Assembly (NCBI RefSeq): GCF_946886105.1
Contig: NZ_CAMPHV010000039.1
Coordinates: forward strand, 1-52,907
Source of the DNA: an uncultured Pseudomonas sp.
GTDB taxonomy: Bacteria; Pseudomonadota; Gammaproteobacteria; Pseudomonadales; Pseudomonadaceae
Length of the DNA stretch: 52,907 nucleotides
Direction of reading: 5' to 3'
Shown: one piece after another, positions 1 through 9,670 of the stretch
How the letters are laid out: the number at the start of each line of letters is the position of its first letter
Numbering within the stretch: position 1 is the first letter of the stretch
The notes under the pieces: generated by a model
Told to the model about the DNA's origin: nothing
What the model saw: the letters and a program-made list of their open reading frames with translations, nothing else
Database searches by the model: none
Program-made: the position numbers and the translations under genes

Positions 1-3000
1 ATTCGCGGGGTCGGCGGTACGCGCAACTGCGATTGGTGGTTCACCGACGAAGCGGTGCTGCTGGACACCGCGGGGCGCTATACCACTCAGGACAGTCATG
101 CGGCCGTGGACAAGGCGGCCTGGCTGGGCTTCCTCGACCTGTTGAAGAATCAGCGCAAGCGCCGGCCGATCGATGGCGCCTTCGTTGCCATTAGCCTGTC
201 CGATCTGCTGTTGGGCAGCGAGGCCGAGCGGATCGCCCATGCCCGCGCCATCCGTGCGCGGGTGCAGGAGCTGTACAGCCAGCTCGGCGTGCGTTTCCCG
301 ATCTACGTGATGCTCACCAAGTTCGACCTGGTGCCGGGGTTCATGGAGTTCTTCGACGCGCTGAGCAAGGAAGAGCGCGCCCAGGTCTGGGGCGTTACCT
401 TCCCCCTGGACGACGGCAAGAATCCCCAAGGCCCATTGGCGCGTTTCGACGAGGAATTCACCGCCCTCGAGGCGCGTTTGACCGAGCGCCTGGTCGAGCG
501 CCTGCAACAGGAGCGCGACCCCAACCGACGCGACCTGATCTACGGTTTCATCCAGCAGTTCGCGGCGCTGCGCAACAATCTGTCGTCGTTCCTCGATGGG
601 GTGTTCAAGCCCAACCCCTACGAAGAGCGGGCGCTGCTGCGCGGGCTGTATTTCACCAGCGGCACCCAGGAAGGCAGCCCGATCGACCGGCTGATCGGTG
701 CCATGGCGCAAAGCATGAACCTCGACCGCCAGCACCTGGCGCGGCAGACGGGCAGCGGCCGCAGTTACTTCATCGAGCGCCTGTTCCGCGATGTCGCCTT
801 CGGCGAGCGCGGTTTGGTCGGCAGCAACCCCAAAGTCGAACGCCGGCGTCTGTGGATCACTCGTGGCGCACTCGCCGCCAGCGTGCTGGTATTGCTCACG
901 GTGACCGCCGTTTGGGTGGCCAGTTACCGGGCCAACCAGGCGTATATCGCCGAGGTGGACGCGCGTCTGGAGCCGCTCAAAGCACAGGTCGAATCGCTCA
1001 GCCCGGCGCAGCGCGAAGTGTTCGCCGTGCTGCCGTTGCTCAACGCCATCCGCCATATCGCCGACAACCCGCCATCCTGGGCCGAGGGCTATGGCCTGTA
1101 CCAGGGCGACATGCTCGGCGCCGAAGCCGCCAGCGTGTACCGCAAACTGTTGATCGCGGTGCTGGCGCCGCGCCTGCTGACGCGCATCGAGGAGCAGTTG
1201 CGCAGCGGCGGTAACTCGGAATTTCTCTACGAGGGGCTCAAGGTCTATCTGATGCTGGCCAGCGCCGAGCACTACGATGCCGATGCCATCAAGGCCTGGA
1301 TCAACCTCGACTGGGACAGCAGCCTGCCGCGCGACCTGGCCCCGGAGCAGCGTGTGGCCCTGACCGAGCACCTCGACGCGCTGTTCGTCCGTAAGCCGCC
1401 GCCCGCACGGCTGGACGAAGCGTTGATCGCCGACCTGCGTCGGCAGTTGCAGCAGATGTCCGTGGCGCAGCGGGTCTACAACCGGGTGAAACGGCAGAAG
1501 CTGCCCGAGGGCATGGCAGACTTTCGCATCAGCGAAGCGGCCGGACGCGATGCCGCCCTGGTGTTTTCGCGCAAGAGCGGCAAGCCGCTGAACGATCCCT
1601 TGAGCGGCTTCTATACCTACCGCGGCTATCGCCAGGTGTTCATGGTCGCCAGCCTCAGTCAGTCCGGTGCCTTGGCCGAGGAGCAATGGGTGCTCGGCCG
1701 ACCGCTGAACGACAATCAGGACGCCGCAAGTCTGGCCCTGGAGGTGCGCGGCCTGTACTTCCAGGACTTTCTCAACCAATGGGAAACCCTGCTCGGCGAT
1801 ATCGATTTCGTCGCCATCAGCAGCATCGCCCAGGCCGCCGATGTGCTGCGGGTGCTCTCCGGGGCGAATTCGCCGCTGAAGAAACTGCTCGATGCGGTGG
1901 CCAAGGAAACCGACCTGCAACAGGAGGACCGCCTGCTTGCCGAGAAACTCAAGGCCGCCGACGGCGCGGTGGACAAACTCAAGCAGCAGCTCGGCTCGCT
2001 GGTCGGCCAATCGACCCGGGAAGATTCGCCGGCGACCCCGCAGGTCGATCCCATCACCGCGCGTTTCGCCGAACTCAACAGCCTGGTGAGCAAAAGTGAG
2101 GACGGACCGGCGCCGATCGACGACCTGCTGGCTCAGCTCAACGAGCTCTATGTGCAGGTCAGCGCCATGAGCGGAGCCAGTGGCGAGGCCTTACTCGGCG
2201 AAGCGAAGAACCAGGCGGTGGCGACCGCTTCGCGGGTCAAGCTCGGTGCCGAACGTCAGCCGCCGCTGGTGCAGAACCTGGTCAACTCGGTGGTCAGCGC
2301 CACCACCAACAGCATGATGGGCGGTATCCGCACGCAGCTGAACGCGGCTTGGGTCAGCGAGGTGGTGAACGTTTACCGCCAGTCCCTCGCTGGCCGCTAT
2401 CCCTTGGTTAACAGCAGCTCGCGGGAGGCCACGCTGGAAGACTTCGGCAACTTCTTCGGCGTGGGCGGGGTGATGGACAGCTACTTTCGCAAATACCTGC
2501 AAGCTTACGTCAACACCTCGACCAGCAACTGGCGTTGGCAGCCGGGGGCAGCCGAAAAACTCGGCATAGGCGCGGGTGTGCTGCAGACCTTCCAGCGTGC
2601 CGCGGCCATTCGCGACGCCTACTTCCGTGCTGGCGGTACCCAGCCGGCGGTACGTTTCGAACTCAAGCCGGTGACCATGGACGCCAGCATCAGCCAGTTC
2701 CTGCTCGACCTCGACGGCCAACAATTGAGCTACGACCACGGCCCCAGCCGCCCGGTGGCGATGCAATGGCCGAGCCCCAACAGCCTTGGCGTGGTGCGTC
2801 TGACGGTCAACCCGCCGACCAGCGCCGGCCGTTCGGGCGTGACTTTGGAAGGCCCCTGGGCCTGGTTCCGCTTGCTCGAACAGTCCGATCTGACCCAAGG
2901 CAGCTCGCCGGATCGGTTCACCCTGCGCCTGCGCGTGGACAACGCCAGCCTGTCCTGCGAGCTGCGCGCCAGCAGCGCATTCAACCCGTTCAAGAGTCGG

Positions 3001-3036
3001 GTACTGACAGGTTTCAGCCTACCGGAGCGGCTATGA
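1..3036 (+). CDS. tssM: T6SS inner-membrane protein TssM (IcmF), 5' end outside window
   Basis: TssM/IcmF is the inner-membrane component that, with TssL and TssJ, forms the T6SS envelope-spanning complex. The frame is open from base 1, so the gene starts upstream. About 1,011 codons are present, and the Walker A motif and first membrane segments are missing. The first visible motif, LLDTAGRYTTQDS (fragment residues 20-32), is the Walker B/switch part of the IcmF NTPase-like domain. A transmembrane helix (LAASVLVLLTVTAVWVA, about residues 287-304) precedes a long periplasmic region ending in the typical IcmF C-terminal beta-rich domain. The stop codon overlaps the tagF start as ATGA, which implies translational coupling. 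Family assignment is firm. The length of the missing N-terminus is inferred from typical TssM sizes of 1,100-1,200 residues. Confidence 0.95.
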   Translation: MRGVGGTRNCDWWFTDEAVLLDTAGRYTTQDSHAAVDKAAWLGFLDLLKNQRKRRPIDGAFVAISLSDLLLGSEAERIAHARAIRARVQELYSQLGVRFPIYVMLTKFDLVPGFMEFFDALSKEERAQVWGVTFPLDDGKNPQGPLARFDEEFTALEARLTERLVERLQQERDPNRRDLIYGFIQQFAALRNNLSSFLDGVFKPNPYEERALLRGLYFTSGTQEGSPIDRLIGAMAQSMNLDRQHLARQTGSGRSYFIERLFRDVAFGERGLVGSNPKVERRRLWITRGALAASVLVLLTVTAVWVASYRANQAYIAEVDARLEPLKAQVESLSPAQREVFAVLPLLNAIRHIADNPPSWAEGYGLYQGDMLGAEAASVYRKLLIAVLAPRLLTRIEEQLRSGGNSEFLYEGLKVYLMLASAEHYDADAIKAWINLDWDSSLPRDLAPEQRVALTEHLDALFVRKPPPARLDEALIADLRRQLQQMSVAQRVYNRVKRQKLPEGMADFRISEAAGRDAALVFSRKSGKPLNDPLSGFYTYRGYRQVFMVASLSQSGALAEEQWVLGRPLNDNQDAASLALEVRGLYFQDFLNQWETLLGDIDFVAISSIAQAADVLRVLSGANSPLKKLLDAVAKETDLQQEDRLLAEKLKAADGAVDKLKQQLGSLVGQSTREDSPATPQVDPITARFAELNSLVSKSEDGPAPIDDLLAQLNELYVQVSAMSGASGEALLGEAKNQAVATASRVKLGAERQPPLVQNLVNSVVSATTNSMMGGIRTQLNAAWVSEVVNVYRQSLAGRYPLVNSSSREATLEDFGNFFGVGGVMDSYFRKYLQAYVNTSTSNWRWQPGAAEKLGIGAGVLQTFQRAAAIRDAYFRAGGTQPAVRFELKPVTMDASISQFLLDLDGQQLSYDHGPSRPVAMQWPSPNSLGVVRLTVNPPTSAGRSGVTLEGPWAWFRLLEQSDLTQGSSPDRFTLRLRVDNASLSCELRASSAFNPFKSRVLTGFSLPERL

Positions 3037-3725
3037 CAGGAGCGGGTTTCTACGGCAAGTTGGCGGGTCGCGGCGACTTCATCCATCGCGGCCTGCCCAA
3101 CAGTTTTATCGAGCCCTGGGATGCCTGGTTGTCCGCCGGCATCGCCGCCAGCCGGGCCGAACTCGGCGCGGCCTGGCTGGATGCCTATCTGGTCAGCCCG
3201 TTGTGGCGCTTCGCGGTGTCGCCGGGGCTACTCGGCCGCGAGGCGGTGACCGGGGTGATGATGCCGAGCATCGACCGGGTCGGGCGCTACTTCCCGCTGT
3301 GCATCGCCCATCTGCTGGAAGCCGAAGCCGACCTGGCATCGCTGGTCGGCGGGCCGCAAGACTGGTTCGAGGCGGCCGAAGCCTTATTGCTTTCGAGCCT
3401 CGACGCCGATGCCGATTTCGCCTCGTTCGAAGCCGCGGTCGACGCCCTGGGTATGCCGCACTATCGCCTTAAAACGCCGGGTGGTGGGGCCTTCGCTCAG
3501 CGCTATTTCAAGGCGGATAGCCCGGCGGAGCGCGCCGCCGCGCTCGCGCAACTTGGCTGCGAGGAGGCCAGCCTATGGTGGGGCATGGGTTCCGAGCGGG
3601 TCGCGGCCGGTTTGCTGCGCTGCATTGGGCTGCCGCAACCCCAGGCGTTCAGCGTTCTTCTGCTCGGCGGGGGCGGGTCGGCACCTTTGTCATTACCGGC
3701 GCAGTTGGATTTCGAGAACCCATGA
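3033..3725 (+). CDS. tagF: T6SS post-translational repressor TagF
   Basis: This 230-residue protein begins MTGAGFYGKLAGRGDFIHRG and carries the conserved TagF N-terminal block (GFYGKL.GRGDFI.RGLP..F..PWD.WL). In Pseudomonas aeruginosa TagF represses H1-T6SS assembly post-translationally, independently of or parallel to the PpkA phosphorylation cascade. In some bacteria it is fused to a PppA-type phosphatase; here the two are separate but overlapping genes. The ATG overlaps the tssM TGA (ATGA), and the tagF stop overlaps the next start in the same way. Its length is normal for the stand-alone form. Confidence 0.93.
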   Translation: MTGAGFYGKLAGRGDFIHRGLPNSFIEPWDAWLSAGIAASRAELGAAWLDAYLVSPLWRFAVSPGLLGREAVTGVMMPSIDRVGRYFPLCIAHLLEAEADLASLVGGPQDWFEAAEALLLSSLDADADFASFEAAVDALGMPHYRLKTPGGGAFAQRYFKADSPAERAAALAQLGCEEASLWWGMGSERVAAGLLRCIGLPQPQAFSVLLLGGGGSAPLSLPAQLDFENP

Positions 3726-4447
3726 TGAGCGCAGTCGAGCACTACCAGTCCGCCAGCCACAGCCATGTCGGCATGGTACGCCAGATCAACGAGGACGCTT
3801 GTCTGGACGCCCAGCACGCCGGGCTCTGGGCGGTGGCCGACGGCATGGGCGGCCACGCCGCCGGCGACTTCGTCAGCAGCCTGATCGTCGACAGCCTGCG
3901 CGGTATCACCCCACGGGAGTCCCTGGCGGCCTATGTGCACGCCCTGCGCATTGGGCTTGCCGAAGTCAACCAGGCGGTGCGCGAAGAGGCGGTGCGGCGC
4001 GGCGTCGGCATGATGGGCAGCACCCTGGTGTTGTTGGCGGCGCGGGGTAGCCAGGCCACCTGTCTGTGGGCCGGCGACAGTCGCTTGTACCGTTTGCGCG
4101 ACGGTCAGTTGAGCATCCTCAGCCACGACCACAGCTATGTGCAGGAGTTGGTCGACAAAGGTGCGCTAGGCGAGGAGGAGGCGCGCAGCCACCCGATGGG
4201 CAATATGGTCACCCGCGCCGTCGGTGCCCAGGACTACCTGGAACTGGCCGAGGTCCACCTCGACGTGCGTCCGGGCGATTGTTTCCTGTTGTGCAGCGAT
4301 GGCCTCAACAGGACGGTCGAGGATCGCGAGTTGCAGGGCGTGCTGGGCCACGAAGAGCCCTATGACATGGTGCGGAGCCTGGTGCACCTGGGGTTGACCC
4401 GGGGGGCGCCGGACAACATCACCGCGGTCGTCGTCAAAGCCTATTGA
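3722..4447 (+). CDS. pppA: PP2C-type phosphatase PppA of the T6SS threonine-phosphorylation pathway
   Basis: PppA dephosphorylates the Fha scaffold protein and so opposes PpkA. The PP2C metal-binding and core motifs are visible: NEDA near residue 23, VADGMGGHAAGD near 38-49, AGDSRLYRLRDG in the middle, SDGLNR and the C-terminal APDNITAVVV. Two adjacent ATGs (3722 and 3725) are possible starts. The first is preferred because it forms an ATGA overlap with the tagF stop, matching the tssM-tagF junction. The predicted 241 residues match known PppA. The protein has no membrane segment and should be cytoplasmic. Confidence 0.93.
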   Translation: MMSAVEHYQSASHSHVGMVRQINEDACLDAQHAGLWAVADGMGGHAAGDFVSSLIVDSLRGITPRESLAAYVHALRIGLAEVNQAVREEAVRRGVGMMGSTLVLLAARGSQATCLWAGDSRLYRLRDGQLSILSHDHSYVQELVDKGALGEEEARSHPMGNMVTRAVGAQDYLELAEVHLDVRPGDCFLLCSDGLNRTVEDRELQGVLGHEEPYDMVRSLVHLGLTRGAPDNITAVVVKAY

Positions 4448-4463
4448 GGGATGCGCTCAGCCC

Positions 4464-7400
4464 ATGGATATCGAGATCCCCGGTTACCAGATCGAGCGCG
4501 AACTCGGCGATGGCGCCATGGCCACGGTGTACCTGGCGACCCAACGCTCGCTGGAGCGCAAGGTCGCGCTGAAGATCATGGCGGCGGCGCTGGCGGCCGA
4601 CCGTAGCTTCTGCGAGCGATTCTTGCGCGAGGGCAAAACCCTGGCCCGGCTGTCACACCCTCATACGGTGACCATCTACGATATCGGCAATGTAGGGACT
4701 CACTACTACATGGCCATGGAATACCTGCCCAACGGCACGCTCAAGGAGCGTATCGCCGCGGGTTTGCGCGCCGAGCAGGGCTTGGGCTACCTGCGCCAGA
4801 TCGCCTCGGCCCTCGGCTATGCCCACGGCCTGGGGCTGGTTCATCGCGACGTGAAACCGGCGAATATCCTGTTCCGCGCCGATGGCACGGCAGTGCTTTC
4901 CGATTTCGGCATCGCCAAATCCCTGGAGGATCGCACTCAGTTCACCCAGGCCGGCTTCGCCGTCGGCACACCCAGCTACATGAGCCCGGAGCAGGCGCGC
5001 GGCCAGCAGATCGACGGGCGCGCCGACCTCTATGCCCTGGGCGTGGTGTTCTATGAAATCCTCACCGGCAAGCTGCCCTATGTCGGCGCCGATTCGCTGT
5101 CCACGGCGCTGGCGCATCTGACCGAGCCGTTGCCGTCGCTGCCGATCGAGCAGGGCCGTTATCAGGAAATCCTCGCCAAGCTGCTGGCCAAGGACCCGGC
5201 GCAGCGCTTCGCCAGCGCGGCGGAGCTGATAGCGGCGCTCGACAGCCTGCCGGTCGCCGCGCCATTGGCGGAGGATAACCAAGCGACCCAGTTCCGCCCG
5301 CTGCCTGTCGACATCGCGGCGCAGCCGTCCGGCGCCGCCGACCTCGGCGGCCTATCGCCGGTGTCGGTGAGCATGCCGCCGTTGGCGCCGGAAAAGCCGG
5401 ACGGCGAGGCAAGCGGAATCGACCCCAGCGAACGCCGGCCCGTTATACCGCCGGTGGGCGATCAGCCCTCGAACCAGGCGCGCGGGCCTATGCTGGCGCT
5501 CGCCGGGATAGTGATCATGCTGCTGGCCCTGCTCGGTGGCGGTTATTGGTGGTTTACCGGTCCAACCGCGACCTCGCCGGAACGAGCCGAGGTGGAAACG
5601 CCAAAGGACGTGCAAAGCGATACCACGACGGCTCAGGCCGACACCCTCGACGGCGGTGAGCGGCCGCTGCTGCTGCCGGGCAAGAAAACCCTGTTCCAGC
5701 GCGTGCTGAGCAAGCCCGGGGCACGCTTGGCCAGCCAGGCGGGAGGCGCAGAGCAGGGCGAAACGGTGCCGGCGTTCTCGGTGTTCTATGTCTATCGACG
5801 GCAACAGGTCGACGGTCAGGATTGGTTGGAGATCGGCGCCTCCAGCGATGGCCGACGCGATGGTTGGCTGGCGGCCGCCATGGTGAGCGACTGGAAGCAG
5901 AGCCTGGTGCTCAAGTTCACCGAACGTTCCGGGCGCTCGCCGGTGATGTTCCTCGACTCGGCCGAGGCGGTGGAGCGGTTTCTCGGCGACACCGCAGCGG
6001 CCCGCACGGCGCTGCACCAGGCGCGCTACGAGGACCAGACCGCCCCTCAGCTGGTGGCCTTGGAGCCGGTCGACCAAGCCATTCCCCAGGAGCAGTTCTA
6101 CCTGCTGCCGATCTTCGAGTCGCGCGAGAGTTTCGATGGCGACGGCTTGCCCGTGCAGGTGCTCAATATCGCCTCGATCGACCCTGGCGATGCCGAACGG
6201 CAAGACGATGGCGGCCAGCTCCAGCGACACGACAGATTCCGCACCGGCATCGTCCTGGTGGTCGACACCTCGGTGTCGATGCAGCCCTATATCGACCGGG
6301 TCAACCAGGTGGTGCAGGAGCTCTATCGGCGCATCGCCGAGCGTGGCGACCTGGACAGCGTCAGCTTCGGCCTGGTCGGCTTTCGCAGCAATGTCGATAA
6401 AACCCCGGGTTTGGAATACGTCAGCCGCACCCTGGTAACGCTGGAGGAGGGCAGCGACCCGCAGCGCTTCGCCGAGCTGGCCCGCCAGGTCCGGGCCACC
6501 GACATTTCCAGCCATGCCTTCAACGAAGACGCCTTCGCCGGAGTGATGGAAGCGGTCGAGGGCATGGACTGGGCGCCTTACAGCGGCCGCCTGATCCTGC
6601 TGGTCACCGACGCCGGGGCGCTGCGCAAGAGCGACCCGCTGAGCCACACCCAGATGAACGAGACCGAGGTGCGCGAAGCGGCGCTGGGGAAACAGATCAA
6701 AATCTACGTCCTGCACCTGCGCACGCCGCTCGGTAAGGACAATCACGGTTTCGCCGAACAGCAGTACCGCAGCCTCAGCGCCGACGCCAACCCGCAGATC
6801 GGCGACCTCTATATTCCGGTGGCCGAAGGCGAGGTGGGCAAGTTCGGGCAAAGCGTCGGCGAAATCGGGAGCATCTTCGCCGAACTGGTGCATCAGGTCG
6901 GTAATAACCAGGCGCTGGAACCCAGCGCGCCGCAGGTTTCGCGCAGCATCGCGGGCAAGAGCGCGGCCATCGGCTACGCCATGCACATGGACTTTCTCGG
7001 CCGGCGCAACGCCGTGCAGGCGCCGCAGCTGGTCACCGCCTGGACCGCCGACCACGACCTGACCAACCCCTCGCTGCCGGCCTTTCAGGTCTGCGTGCTG
7101 CTGACCAAGCTGCAGCTCAACGATCTGCAGCAATCGCTCAAACTGATCGTCGATGCGGCGCGGCGCAGCCAATCGGCGCCCAAGGATTTCTTCGCGGAGA
7201 TTGCCAGCGCCAGCGCTTACATGAGCCGCGATCCCACCGGCCTCACCCAGGGCCGCAACCTGGCCGAGTCCGGCGTGCTCGGCGAATACCTGGAGGGGCT
7301 GCCGTACCGCAGCAAGTCGCTGAACATGACCCAGGATCTCTGGCTGTCGCTGAGCGTGGCCGAGCAGGAGGATTTTATCGACGAACTGGAATCGAAGATC

Positions 7401-7505
7401 CGCCTCTACGAAACCTTCCACAACGACATCGCCAATTGGGTGCGGTTCGGCGATGCACAACCTGGCGACGCGCTCTATCGCGTGCCGCTGGCGACGTTGC
7501 CCTGA
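4464..7505 (+). CDS. ppkA: T6SS membrane Ser/Thr kinase PpkA with periplasmic VWA domain
   Basis: PpkA phosphorylates the FHA protein Fha to trigger H1-T6SS assembly. The N-terminal kinase domain (about residues 7-265) has a glycine-rich loop (GDGAMATVY), invariant K37 in ALKIM, the catalytic loop HRDVKPANILF near 127, DFG near 147 and the GTPSYMSPEQ activation segment. A proline-rich linker leads to one transmembrane helix (MLALAGIVIMLLALLGGGYWW, about 344-364). The periplasmic half has a von Willebrand A domain beginning GIVLVVDTSVSMQ near 595, with an intact MIDAS (DTSVS). Its 1,013 residues match the P. aeruginosa architecture. The gene lies 16 bp after pppA, and its TGA overlaps the tagT ATG (TGATG). 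Confidence 0.96.
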   Translation: MDIEIPGYQIERELGDGAMATVYLATQRSLERKVALKIMAAALAADRSFCERFLREGKTLARLSHPHTVTIYDIGNVGTHYYMAMEYLPNGTLKERIAAGLRAEQGLGYLRQIASALGYAHGLGLVHRDVKPANILFRADGTAVLSDFGIAKSLEDRTQFTQAGFAVGTPSYMSPEQARGQQIDGRADLYALGVVFYEILTGKLPYVGADSLSTALAHLTEPLPSLPIEQGRYQEILAKLLAKDPAQRFASAAELIAALDSLPVAAPLAEDNQATQFRPLPVDIAAQPSGAADLGGLSPVSVSMPPLAPEKPDGEASGIDPSERRPVIPPVGDQPSNQARGPMLALAGIVIMLLALLGGGYWWFTGPTATSPERAEVETPKDVQSDTTTAQADTLDGGERPLLLPGKKTLFQRVLSKPGARLASQAGGAEQGETVPAFSVFYVYRRQQVDGQDWLEIGASSDGRRDGWLAAAMVSDWKQSLVLKFTERSGRSPVMFLDSAEAVERFLGDTAAARTALHQARYEDQTAPQLVALEPVDQAIPQEQFYLLPIFESRESFDGDGLPVQVLNIASIDPGDAERQDDGGQLQRHDRFRTGIVLVVDTSVSMQPYIDRVNQVVQELYRRIAERGDLDSVSFGLVGFRSNVDKTPGLEYVSRTLVTLEEGSDPQRFAELARQVRATDISSHAFNEDAFAGVMEAVEGMDWAPYSGRLILLVTDAGALRKSDPLSHTQMNETEVREAALGKQIKIYVLHLRTPLGKDNHGFAEQQYRSLSADANPQIGDLYIPVAEGEVGKFGQSVGEIGSIFAELVHQVGNNQALEPSAPQVSRSIAGKSAAIGYAMHMDFLGRRNAVQAPQLVTAWTADHDLTNPSLPAFQVCVLLTKLQLNDLQQSLKLIVDAARRSQSAPKDFFAEIASASAYMSRDPTGLTQGRNLAESGVLGEYLEGLPYRSKSLNMTQDLWLSLSVAEQEDFIDELESKIRLYETFHNDIANWVRFGDAQPGDALYRVPLATLP

Positions 7506-8212
7506 TGCTGCGCCTACGCGATATCCGCAAAAGCCGCGGCGCCGGCTATAGCCTGCTGGTGCCGCGCCTGGACTTGCAGCCGGGGCAGCGCCTGGCCCTG
7601 GTGGGCGCCAGCGGCAGCGGCAAAAGTACCTTGCTCGACCTGCTGGCGCTGGCGCTCAGTCCCGACCCTGGCGGCACCCTGGAGCTCAACCACGACGGCC
7701 GGATCAGCGACATCGCCGGGCTCTGGCGCCACGGTCGCCATGATCGGCTCGCCGAATTGCGCAGCCGGGTCATGGGCTATGTGCTGCAGACCGGCGGTTT
7801 ACTGGGGTTTCTCGATGTGCGCCGGAATATCGGTTTGTCCCGAGCGCTGCTGGGCATGGCCGAGGATGTCAGCGTGCAACGCCTGGCCGAGCGCCTGGAG
7901 ATCGCCGATCAATTGCACAAACTGCCGGCGGCGCTTTCTGTCGGCCAACGCCAGCGCGTCGGCATCGCCCGGGCTCTGGCTCACGGGCCGGCGATAGTGC
8001 TGGCCGACGAGCCCACCGCGTCACTCGACCCGCTGAATGCCGAGCGGGTCATGCAGTTGCTGGTGGCCCAGGCCGAGGAGCAGGGCGCCTGCATCGTCGT
8101 CGCCACCCACGATGAGACCCTGGCGCAACGGGTCGGGCTGCAGTTGCGGCGCTTGCAGGTGCAACGCAACGACGCCGGTGGAGTGGTCGCCACCTTGTCG
8201 GAGGCCGACTGA
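7505..8212 (+). CDS. tagT: ABC transporter ATPase TagT
   Basis: This 235-residue ATPase of the LolD/MacB type pairs with the permease TagS. TagTS, with TagR and TagQ, acts upstream of PpkA to sense membrane perturbation in the H1-T6SS. Visible motifs are Walker A GASGSGKST (about residues 36-44), signature LSVGQRQRVGIARAL (about 144-158) and Walker B VLADEPTASLD. The H-loop ATHDE is intact, so the ATPase should be active. The start overlaps the ppkA stop and the stop overlaps the tagS start, both as TGATG. The identification rests on both family motifs and the conserved order ppkA-tagT-tagS. Confidence 0.92.
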   Translation: MLRLRDIRKSRGAGYSLLVPRLDLQPGQRLALVGASGSGKSTLLDLLALALSPDPGGTLELNHDGRISDIAGLWRHGRHDRLAELRSRVMGYVLQTGGLLGFLDVRRNIGLSRALLGMAEDVSVQRLAERLEIADQLHKLPAALSVGQRQRVGIARALAHGPAIVLADEPTASLDPLNAERVMQLLVAQAEEQGACIVVATHDETLAQRVGLQLRRLQVQRNDAGGVVATLSEAD

Positions 8213-9423
8213 TGGGCTTGGCGCTGATGAGCCAGCTGGCCTGGCACGACTACCGCGCCGACGCTCGTCTGTCGGCCTGCGCGGTATTGGCTCTGGTCGC
8301 GGTATTGGCACCCTTGCTGGTGTTGTTCGGCCTCAAGTTCGGCCTGATCAGCAGCCTGACCGAGCGCCTGGAGCGCGACCCTGCCGTGCGCGAAATCGTG
8401 CCGCTGGGCGGTGCGCGCTTTAGCGCCGAGGTCATCGCCGAATTGGCGGCCCGCGCCGACGTGGCCTTCGCCGTGCCGCGTACCCGGCAGATCGCCGCTA
8501 CCGCCGAGCTATCCACCGCAGAATCATCCGCCGGCGAGCGGGGCGTGACGGTGGAGATGATTCCCACCGCCGCCGGCGATCCGTTGGTTCCGCCGCAGCT
8601 ATTGCCGCTGCCCGCGGATAGCGTGCTGCTCAGCCAGCGGGCTGCGGAGAAACTCGGGGTGAAGGTCGGCGACAGCCTGAGCGCGGCCTTCGGCCGGCAA
8701 GTCAACGGCCGCTCGGAATACCAGCGCACCGAGCTGAAGGTGCAAGGCATTCTGCCGCTCAGCGCCTTTGCGCGCGATGCGCTGTTCGCCCCGTTGCAGT
8801 TGTTGGAGGCGGCGGAAGACTATCGCGACGGCCTGGCGGTGCCGGCGTTCGGCTGGCCGGGTAATAGCCAGGCGCGGGAGCAGGCCAGGGTCTACCCGAG
8901 CTTTCGCCTGTACGCCGAAGACCTGGAAGCGGTCGAGGTGCTGCGCCGCTATTTCGCCGCGCGCAATCTGGAAGTGGCCACCCAGGCCGACGCCATCGCC
9001 CAGGTCCGCTCGCTCAGCCGCAACCTCAGTGTGGTGTTCTGGATCATCGCCGGCTTGGCCCTGGGCGGTGCCTTCGCTGCGATGACCGCCAGTGCTCTGG
9101 CCGCGGTGGAGCGCAAGCGCCGGGCCTTGTCGGTGTTGCGCCTGCTGGGTTTCTCGTCCACCGCGCTGGTCGCATTCGTCGTGTGGCAGGCGCTCTACAC
9201 CGGCATCTTCGGTTTGCTCTTGGCCTGGGGGCTGTATGGCGCCGCGGAGGTCGGTCTGAACCGCTTGTTCCAGCAAACCCCGGGCGAGTACGCCTGCCGC
9301 CTGCTGCCGGGTCACTACCTGTTGGCGCTGCTGGCGACCTTGCTGTGTAGCGGCCTGGCCGCTGCATCCGGCGGCTGGCGGGCCGCGCAAATCGAAGCTT
9401 CGGAAGGGCTGCGCGATGTCTAA
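8212..9423 (+). CDS. tagS: FtsX/MacB-like permease TagS
   Basis: This 403-residue permease has one N-terminal helix (ACAVLALVAVLAPLLVLFGL), a large periplasmic domain, and three C-terminal helices (starting near WIIAGLALGGAFAAM, ALVAFVVWQALYTGIFGLLL and LLALLATLLCSGLAA). This is the FtsX-fold topology of mechanotransmission-type ABC proteins. TagS works with TagT in T6SS activation signalling, not in known substrate transport. The TAA stop at 9421-9423 lies at the left boundary of an inserted repeat element. The TA of the stop codon is the duplicated target site, so the reading frame is intact. Confidence 0.92.
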   Translation: MGLALMSQLAWHDYRADARLSACAVLALVAVLAPLLVLFGLKFGLISSLTERLERDPAVREIVPLGGARFSAEVIAELAARADVAFAVPRTRQIAATAELSTAESSAGERGVTVEMIPTAAGDPLVPPQLLPLPADSVLLSQRAAEKLGVKVGDSLSAAFGRQVNGRSEYQRTELKVQGILPLSAFARDALFAPLQLLEAAEDYRDGLAVPAFGWPGNSQAREQARVYPSFRLYAEDLEAVEVLRRYFAARNLEVATQADAIAQVRSLSRNLSVVFWIIAGLALGGAFAAMTASALAAVERKRRALSVLRLLGFSSTALVAFVVWQALYTGIFGLLLAWGLYGAAEVGLNRLFQQTPGEYACRLLPGHYLLALLATLLCSGLAAASGGWRAAQIEASEGLRDV

Positions 9424-9566
9424 CAGGCCGTTGAAAAACGTAGGCGAGGCAGCCAGCGCAAGGCAAAAACAGGCGAAAAAGCGGAGTTTACGAGCGGTAA
9501 ATGAGCATTTTGAGCCTGTTTTTAACGCCGCGATGGCAACGCAGGTAGTTTTTCAACAGCCTGCTA
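9421..9566 (+). mobile_element. MITE-like inverted-repeat element, copy 1, at the tagS stop codon
   Basis: A 142-bp unit is flanked by TA on both sides (9421-9422 and 9565-9566). The left end reads ACAGGCCGTTGAAAAAC. The right end read on the - strand is GCAGGCTGTTGAAAAAC, so the termini are near-perfect 17-bp inverted repeats. Internally, GGCAAAAACAGGCG and CGAGCGGTAAATGAGC match copies at 12572 and 52850. There is no transposase gene, so it would be non-autonomous. A TA duplication is characteristic of IS630/Tc1-mariner-type transposition; that family link is inference. Removing one TA plus the unit (144 bp) restores a continuous tagS-tagR junction. Confidence 0.82.
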
Positions 9567-9597
9567 AGGGACTGGCAAAGAACATTCATCAAGTAGA

Positions 9598-9666
9598 TTG
9601 GACTGGGCACCGCGAAAGCGAACGGGGCAACCCGGTTGGGCTTCGTTCCTCAGCGCCAACCTACGA
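9598..9666 (+). repeat. Dispersed-repeat remnant upstream of tagR (GTTGGGCTTCGTTCCTCAGC type)
   Basis: The segment contains GGTTGGGCTTCGTTCCTCAG followed by CCAACCTACG. This resembles a short sequence family that I know to be scattered through intergenic DNA of many pseudomonads. It lies between the MITE and the first convincingly TagR-like residues, so a second repeat appears to have been added to the tagR 5' region. No second copy is visible in this window, so the repeat status rests on recollection of related genomes. Confidence 0.45.
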
Positions 9667-9670
9667 TTCG